Part shown: positions 58,601-64,000 of the stretch, piece after piece
Numbering within the stretch: position 1 is the first letter of the stretch
Layout: the number at the start of each line of letters is the position of its first letter
NCBI GenBank assembly: GCA_026874595.1
Contig: CM049307.1
Location: 33,394,862-33,458,861 of the forward strand
Direction: 5' to 3'
Source: Sipunculus nudus
Lineage: Eukaryota > Annelida > Sipuncula > Golfingiida > Sipunculidae
Length of the DNA: 64,000 nt
Notes under the pieces: model-generated
Seen by the model: only the letters and a program-made list of their open reading frames with translations
Told to the model about the DNA's origin: nothing
Databases searched by the model: none
Translations under genes and position numbers: made by a program

Positions 58601-59588
58601 TAACATCAAAACGTATGGACTTTAGTGGTAAGGATGGCCCAGGCCCTGGGGAATATGAACCTTACACCGAAGCAAAGGCACAAGCAGAGAATCTCAATAT
58701 GCATGAGGAGGAGAAGAAGAGGTTTGAGGCGCGACTCCCTCGCTACCATGAAATTGTTTCTCTACAAGAAGAGAAAAAGGTGTATCTTCAGTAAATGTCA
58801 CATATAATTAGTTGTTATAGAAATTCTAAGTTTTGGTTCACATCATTATGATATAGAATTTTCTTTGTTGCTGTATGATCTATTCTATTACCATTACTGA
58901 TTAAAATTTGATTTATAAATATAGCACTTTAACATTTTTATAGGAAAGCAATACATCACAAAATAAACAAATACATTGTAATGGCAGATGATTTCAGCAT
59001 TTTTTTTTCATTTGTTTTTAAATCTGTGCCATGGAATAAGATACAGCAAATATAAATATAAGATAACTTAATTGCTGTGGTCTTAAATACGATTTATCCT
59101 GCAAATAGAACACTATTTGCAGGATAAATCGTATTCAAGACCACAGCAATTTAGTTAATCTAATATGTATAATTGCTATTCCCCATACAGCTTGGGAGAA
59201 AAACATGCATGTCACTACAGCTTCTTGATTATAGATATAAAATTTAACCAAAAAATATGTATGTTTTAAAGTTTCTTTTATTAAATAGGGCTAAGTACAT
59301 GTATAAAATACTACTATATTTTTTTATTTGGGACCATCAGTTTAATACAGTTTGGGACCATTCCAATTTAAATAAGTATAACATATTTTTATACACTAGG
59401 TAATACATTTCCAGTGTCCATTCACTTTGTAATGCAGCGTATGTACAACAACTTGTTTTTGTCTTAATTACAAGGCAGTCCCTGGTCCTGGGAAGTATGA
59501 AGTAGGAGGACAGTTTGATCCCCGTCCAGCCAAAGTGAACACAGAAGGTATTGAAGTTGAGCATCCCCCATTTGGCTCACAGGCAAAG
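51585..59588 (+). CDS. STPG2: STPG2, sperm-tail PG-rich repeat protein 2 (spliced, 3' partial)
   Basis: Six exons (51585-51696, 52255-52376, 55999-56163, 56633-56797, 58552-58779, 59475-59588) have GT/AG borders and join into 302 open codons. The product begins MYDRAPRNL and has one proline-glycine repeat core in nearly every exon: VGPGTY, PGPGQY, PGPGSY, a degenerate GPAYY, PGPGEY and PGPGKY. The MYDRAP start, the YAPFLS block after the first repeat and the IAPSIPTPGQAYGFEENDDGS block agree with what I know of vertebrate STPG2 (about 460 residues), so roughly two thirds lies here. STPGR/SHIPPO-type proteins are associated with sperm tail and ciliary axonemes; function here is inferred from the family. 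No catalytic domain, signal peptide or membrane segment is visible. The ATG at 51585 is 11 bases inside a coding exon that follows an acceptor, so a non-coding first exon should lie upstream. Later exons were not found before 64000. Confidence 0.93.
52255..52376 (+). CDS. STPG2: STPG2 coding exon 2
   Basis: Acceptor ATTATAG is followed by ATGG; the first two bases complete the split codon from exon 1 (Asp). The exon encodes 41 residues including YAPFLSMTSRD and the core PGPGQY, and ends PQDTVL in phase 0 at the donor CTG|GTAAGT. The last 25 bases and the donor are copied three more times downstream at exact 48-bp spacing, with the frame still open, so the true 3' end may vary. Confidence 0.88.
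52352..52556 (+). repeat. 48-bp tandem array containing exon 2 end and splice donors
   Basis: The sequence CATACCCACAAGACACTGTC plus CTGGTAAGT recurs so that exon-intron junctions fall after 52376, 52424, 52472 and 52520, each exactly 48 bp apart. Three copies keep the strong donor CTGGTAAGTCAG; the second reads TTGGTAAATCAG. A fifth degenerate copy hits a stop near 52554. The reading frame of exon 2 stays open through the fourth copy, so each downstream donor would add 16 residues without a frameshift. Confidence 0.9.
52621..52700. repeat. ATAC/TA/ACAC microsatellite in STPG2 intron 2
   Basis: ATACATACATAC, then a TA run, then ACACACAC and ATACATAC variants. Confidence 0.95.
52747..54415. 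repeat. paired ~60-bp palindrome-rich repeats enclosing 1.6 kb in STPG2 intron 2
   Basis: CGACCTCAAATTGGCTGGGA ... GTTGTCCCACAGGATGACC (about 52758-52819) aligns directly with CAACCTCAAATCCGCTAGGA ... GGTCATCCTACAGGACGACC (about 54349-54411). Both contain the semi-palindrome GGTCRTCCTRYAGGAYGACC. The enclosed DNA has a CpG-richer part with TTGGCGCCAAA near 53184 and CACGTG words. It may be a mobile element; ends and target duplication are not defined. Confidence 0.45.
53571..55998. other. STPG2 intron 2, right part
   Basis: AT-rich intronic DNA, no exon recognised. Around 55500-55870 the words ACTTGCCC and GGGCAAGT occur in inverted sense (near 55503, 55524 and 55786, 55834), a possible old inverted-repeat element. 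Confidence 0.5.
55999..56163 (+). CDS. STPG2: STPG2 coding exon 3
   Basis: A strong pyrimidine tract ending TTATTATAG precedes the exon at 55999. It is 165 bases, 55 codons, phase 0 at both ends. It encodes GGKTMANKSKRF, then the core TPGPGSY, then a basic segment ending SKWKGGM. The donor is ATG|GTATAG, weaker than its neighbours. A donor-like AG|GTAAGA lies four bases inside the exon. Confidence 0.9.
56633..56797 (+). CDS. STPG2: STPG2 coding exon 4
   Basis: Acceptor TTCCTTTTCCAG ends at 56632. The exon is 165 bases, 55 codons, phase 0. It encodes HRKPIAPSIPTPGQAYGFEE, then NDDGSLRKQ and a degenerate repeat GPAYYNV. The SIPTPGQAYGF and EDGS-like blocks are among the parts of STPG2 I recognise best. 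The donor is CAT|GTAAGT. Confidence 0.93.
56798..58551. other. STPG2 intron 4
   Basis: AT-rich intronic DNA with a nine-base poly-C at about 57519. The frames at 57980-58234 are not protein-like. Confidence 0.7.
58552..58779 (+). CDS. STPG2: STPG2 coding exon 5
   Basis: Acceptor TTCTTCTTAACAG ends at 58551. The exon is 228 bases, 76 codons, phase 0. It encodes an NYRGIHFGN segment, the repeat core GPGPGEYEPY, and a strongly charged helical stretch (AKAQAENLNMHEEEKKRF and on to SLQEEKK) that could form a short coiled coil. The donor is AAG|GTGTAT, less canonical than the others. Confidence 0.9.
59063..59159. repeat. long near-perfect hairpin in STPG2 intron 5
   Basis: Arms 59063-59107 and 59114-59159 pair almost throughout (core GTATTTAAGACC versus GGTCTTGAATAC counterpart; GATTTATCCTGCAAATA exact) around a six-base loop. 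It lies about 280 bases after exon 5. It could be a foldback element or a small-RNA hairpin. Confidence 0.85.
59475..59588 (+). CDS. STPG2: STPG2 coding exon 6
   Basis: Acceptor TAATTACAAG ends at 59474. The exon is 114 bases, 38 codons, phase 0. It encodes VPGPGKYEVGGQFDPRPAKV and ends HPPFGSQAK, where the family normally continues into another PG repeat. The donor is AAG|GTCAGT. No following exon was recognised in the remaining 4.4 kb, so the gene continues outside the window. Confidence 0.9.
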
Positions 59589-62500
59589 GTCAGTTTGGTT
59601 TACCTATTTGTCAACAGGTGGCACTGCTGTGTAGCAATTCATAAGCACTATTTTTTCTTGTTTGAATACTGAGGTAAATGTTTCCCTTTACAGTCATTAT
59701 AATTGCAAAAGGTTAAATATGTTATTATCATTGTATGATAATTATAAAGTTTCCCTCCAGTATTTTGAATATCAATATATCAAAATTGATGAAGGTTGCT
59801 CACTTATAACAGTCTATATATGCAAACATCATTTGCTGATTTTGTTACCAAAAAATGCTTTTTCTTTTTCAAGGAGAGAGCTATATTAACATTTTGCATA
59901 TCTTTGGAAGATCTGTCCCTTTAACCAGATCTCATCAAAGCATTGGGAGTCTACATCATTTAAGTAATGAATCTTGCTTATTTTGTTTCAAGCACATGCA
60001 CATGTTTTTCATCAAAATTATAGATTAGTTATATAATGATACGCAGCTCTCATATTTGATTTTAGCAGACATGTTTCATTCCCATTACCATGATTGGCAG
60101 TTTTCTACATCATTCTTACCGTGGAATCTTCAAGCAAATGCTGCCATCTACTGTCCAAGGCTAGAACTAATATCCAGGGAAGCAGGCTGATACCCTGTCT
60201 GCCTTCTGGCTTAATTGTTCTTATTTGGTTTCTTTGTTTTCATTATCATAAGCAACAGTTGTGAGATTTGCCTTCTTCACCAGGAGTGGTAGAAATATTT
60301 ATGTCTCAATTAACCTGTGCTACCTACTTGCACAAGAGAAACCCACAAGTATTCATCATTTAATTTCTAGCTCCACTGGGACTCTGCCACTTGGAGGGGT
60401 CGCATTCCTTCATTGTGTCTAGGTCCTCGTGGCTGACCCCAATTTTTCTGATGACACCTGGCATGAACTGCAATTTGAGTGGTTTTGATACATTTCTGTG
60501 ATGCAGGTTTTTGTGACACATATTACTTGAAAACCAATAAGGACGTTGCGTGACTTGCCTATTTTAACTGTATGACACTGCCTGATGTAGTGGTGTTTAT
60601 TCAGTAACTTATTCATAAGGAGAATCGTCCTTTTGAGTTTTTCTTCCATATTCTCTGCCTTATTAGATGTAGTGGCGGCAATGTTCATTTAAATAATTGT
60701 TAATAAATCGATTTTTGTTTGTTTTTTTTAAACAGTATACTATTATAATTAATTAAAGCATAATCTGAAATGGTATCCCTCAGATAAAATAGCAGAGCCT
60801 TATTAGGTTCACTCTTATGTTATTCATGTTTAGTGTTTGTACTTTTTGTGCCTTTTTATTCATTGATTATTCCAAATTTATTTACAATGTAACTATATAA
60901 TTTGCATTTCTTTATTTTTTTAAATTTCTCAGTAAAATGAGATATATTTCTCTTTTGAATCTTTTTGATAAAAAAACTTCATTTTCACCCCTCTATAACC
61001 AAGCAAATACAGTATCTAAGTTTATTAAAACTGATCTCTTTCTTCATGAGATTATCTGCAGTACATCTCTGAAAGTGTACTCAAGATGTTTGAAATATAT
61101 GAAATCATGCAACACCAAAGATAGATATTTCAGGATATATAAATTATTGTTGCCCAATGCATGAACTTCGCTTTTATCAATAGCTTCTTCATTGATGTTA
61201 CTGCCAAGTTCACTGTTATTATAATATATCCTGTCTTTGTGTGTGTGTGTCAAAAGATTTCATGAATGGTTTGACAGAGCTTGTTGAAACATGGCACATA
61301 GATAATGAACAGAAATGTTTATTGGTAATTTAACTTGAGATATCTTGTTTTCAAAATGGTCAAAGAAAACCTGGTCCTGGTGGGTGACTGTCTTATAGTG
61401 AATTGATAATGCTGGGAATTTTATTACAATTAAAGGTGCAGATGGACAACATAAAACAACATAAACATTATTGCATGTGAGCAGCAATTCCTGCCTTGCC
61501 CAAAGCCAGTATGCCATAGTTAGCCATTCAACTTATGACCAGCAATATTTTATCACTTACTAAACTGCAGTACTCAAAATGTTGAATGATTTCCCAATTG
61601 GAAATTTAACATTTAATCTGTTTCTCTTTTCTTTTATTTGGCGTATCCTAAACAGTTTAGGTACAGGCTGTCTTTAACAAAAAAGGTTTAATTTGGCATC
61701 ATTCACACCTATTTTTATATCATATTGAAACAGCCTTTTGCAATTGAATACCACTTGAAGGAACATTAATTAGCCTCTCTCAGTCTGACTGTCGTCTGCA
61801 CTTATTGAACTGTATTATTGGGTGCTCAGGTTAATGAATTACCTGACATCTTGAATCATTATGACATGAGGTATTTTTTACCAGCATATTAACACATAAT
61901 TACAGGTAGATGCTAAAAGTACACAAAACCTAAAATGACATTAACATTCCCATCAAATGTTGATTTTCATAGTTAATTTTTGTATTCATAACATTGGTAT
62001 AGCAAGTTCTCATTCCTGGCAAAAGAAAAATTCATGAACAGAATACATCCTGCTGATGATATCCTGCTGTGATTGGTGCTTTTTAAAAATATTTCATATT
62101 TTTTATCATAGTGATTTATATTACATGCAAGACACATAATCAACACTGCACTTAGTTCACCCCTCCCTACCATTCAGCTTCTGTTCAATACACAAATAAC
62201 AATACCTTAATCATAAAATTCTAAGCAATATACATTTTTCAATCATAAGATAATATTGATCATGGAAAAGCAATTCCGAATTTTCCCAGTATTGTGTATA
62301 TCAAGGTATTTTCATGCATACATGTATTGTGTATGCATAATTCACCTGTCATTCAATATCACCATTATCTCCATCCTGTAACTCATGCCGATTTATTTGA
62401 TTATAATAAACCAACAGCTGCCTAATTGTGTATTATAACTCCCATTTCCAACTGAGTCATTTCTGCCATATGTTGAATTTTAAGTCTATTTACACATCTG

Positions 62501-64000
62501 CTTAAGTTAAGTTGTGGCGTGATGGTAGTGGTCATTTTTCATCTTATACATACTGGCCACTGTGACAAGTTGATTTAGCATCAAGTGACCAAGCCTCACC
62601 CAAGGCCTGGATGATGATAGGCTGGTCCACTAATGCCTGCATGTTAGCTTCTAATTACTGGTCCAGTGTCATGATTACGGTAATTACCTGTCATTTGTTA
62701 CCTGTCTCGTTTTTGTGCCGATATTGCTTGCTCCTCCCATGTATTTCCCATGAGATAGCCTGGGAGAGGAGCCCAGATGGAACTCGAGGACAAAGTGTAT
62801 TACTTTTGGTATTTTTTTGCCATTTTCCTTTGTTGTCTGACATTGATTAATGGCACAACTGGACAGGCTGAGAGCTCAAGGTTTTAGAAACAATCATGAT
62901 TTAACAATCATCAGGTTTAGTGTGATATTTCATAATTGTGGTTAGCAGAACAAACTTTGTGTGACTGGGTCATCAGTGAATAAGGTAGCATCCCTGGCAA
63001 AATCTCCTTGAATAAAAATCAGCCCAAACATCATTTAAAATTCATATTAGATCCATGAAATATATATCATTTTAAACCTGATGTAGTGTTCTTTCTGATT
63101 GTATATGTATTTATGAAATTCACATTAATATTCATATGAAATTTAACATTTTTGAAAATTGTAAATTTTTAAATTGTACACAAATTTTAAGCAACCAGTA
63201 ACAGCAACCAACGTTTTAGTGGATTAAAAAATGAAATTTAATTTGTTTTGTTGAATCAAAATTTAAAAGTTCCATTTTAATTAAGAATTGTACTTTGTAA
63301 TAGTAAATTAATTATTAACTTAAAATTTAATATTTTTTACAATTAGTTTCACTTTAATTTTTCCTCTTACTTTCAATAAAGTATTAAATGCCATCTTTAA
63401 ACCCAAACAGTTTCAATATTTTAGCCTCATGTACCATTTTGTCACACTATAAAATGTGGCAGTTGATTCCATATGCACCTGGTGTCACCGTGACCCCGAG
63501 CAAGTGTCATTGAGCCCACATATTACCTTTAACAGGCAAGGATAGAAAGAGACAACACCTGCACATCTTCAGGTCATGATGCAGCAGGTTTCCTGTTTGG
63601 AGTGTCTTATCTGTAGTTTTTTGTGGCCATAAAGATTGAGAAGTGTTTAACATCTGAACACAGGGGTCACTGTCCTTCATTACGGATTATTTACTTACCA
63701 GTTAATGACATGTTTAAGACAGGAAGACGGTGATACAAGCATTGACAATATTCCCAATACATTCCTCTTACCTTAAAGAGGGCTAATCTATTTAAACAAG
63801 TTCCATGTTATATCCATTTAGGCTTACAATGTCACATACTGAACTGCTATGGGTAAAAAACATTTGATAAATCACATTGTTTTGAGGCTTGCAAAAAAAG
63901 GCATATCAAGTACAAATAAACACATTAAGCAAATGTAAAGATTGAATCTTCATGTATCTCTGACAAGGCTACATGATAAATGAGGATCTCAAGCTGGTGA
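59589..64000. other. presumed STPG2 intron 6, no exon recognised
   Basis: I searched for a further PG-repeat exon on the plus strand and saw none. A GTGTGTGT run lies near 61239. The minus frame 60419-60688 (89 codons) is unassigned and probably chance. Confidence 0.6.

Noticed and set aside
60419-60688. 89-codon minus-strand frame in presumed STPG2 intron 6
   Set aside because: No homology I can name; antisense to the host intron and without splice context.
61366-61400. Possible further STPG2 repeat exon (AACCTGGTCCTGGTGGG)
   Set aside because: The PG-like word is not followed by a Tyr-containing repeat, the frame soon stops, and no acceptor fits.

Overview
This is a eukaryotic nuclear window: AT-rich, intron-rich and dense in repeats. 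No bacterial operons or CRISPR arrays are visible. The gene content is ordinary bilaterian. The dispersed repeats start with AGCTCAG...GAGCT next to GTCC/GGAC microsatellites and end in a CCCATAGGTCCCTTGT-like terminus; this style recalls repeats I associate with molluscs, especially bivalves. I therefore suggest a mollusc with moderate confidence. No marker gene in the window settles the species.

Two protein genes can be read exon by exon. On the minus strand, two coding exons (30031-29825 and 29053-28958) give the first 101 residues of an SDR42E1-like short-chain dehydrogenase, with the TGGGGYVG dinucleotide motif and the YGMSGREQ block. Its later exons were not found. On the plus strand, six exons between 51585 and 59588 join in frame into 302 codons of STPG2, a sperm-tail PG-rich repeat protein; the gene runs off the right side. 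The two genes are divergent, with about 21.5 kb between their start codons. That interval holds two promoter candidates: a CpG-enriched block near 39.85-40.38 kb, and an X-box plus TATA-like sequence near 51.19-51.23 kb.

Layout: 1-4197 unique AT-rich DNA with simple repeats; 4198-5509 a 55-bp minisatellite; 10345-12215 a 49-bp minisatellite; 16344-20196 a dispersed repeat with a second copy of its family nested inside; 20809-21231 a 423-bp TRIM-like LTR element; 22855-24800 composite tandem repeats; 25000-28270 a CR1/L2/Rex1-type LINE with two in-frame stops; 28732-28916 a tRNA-derived SINE; 28958-30031 SDR42E1 exons; 31303-31754 a recent 224-bp tandem duplication; 32398-35029 another dispersed repeat copy; 35602-36501 a hAT-type element with an 8-bp target duplication; 36967-38382 a possible pogo/Tigger-like element; 40770-43239 a hAT-type element with an 8-bp target duplication and a tandemly duplicated left end; 43417-46640 an older hAT-like fragment carrying a 1.94-kb TTAA-flanked element; 47027-50952 a hAT-like element split by a 3.4-kb array of tandem modules; 51585-59588 STPG2; 59589-64000 presumed STPG2 intron.

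The most notable observations are these. The 3' end of STPG2 exon 2, with its splice donor, lies in a 48-bp tandem array giving four in-phase candidate donors. A miniature LTR element has a proline-tRNA-type primer site and a polypurine tract. The hAT element at 40.77 kb carries two copies of its own left end.
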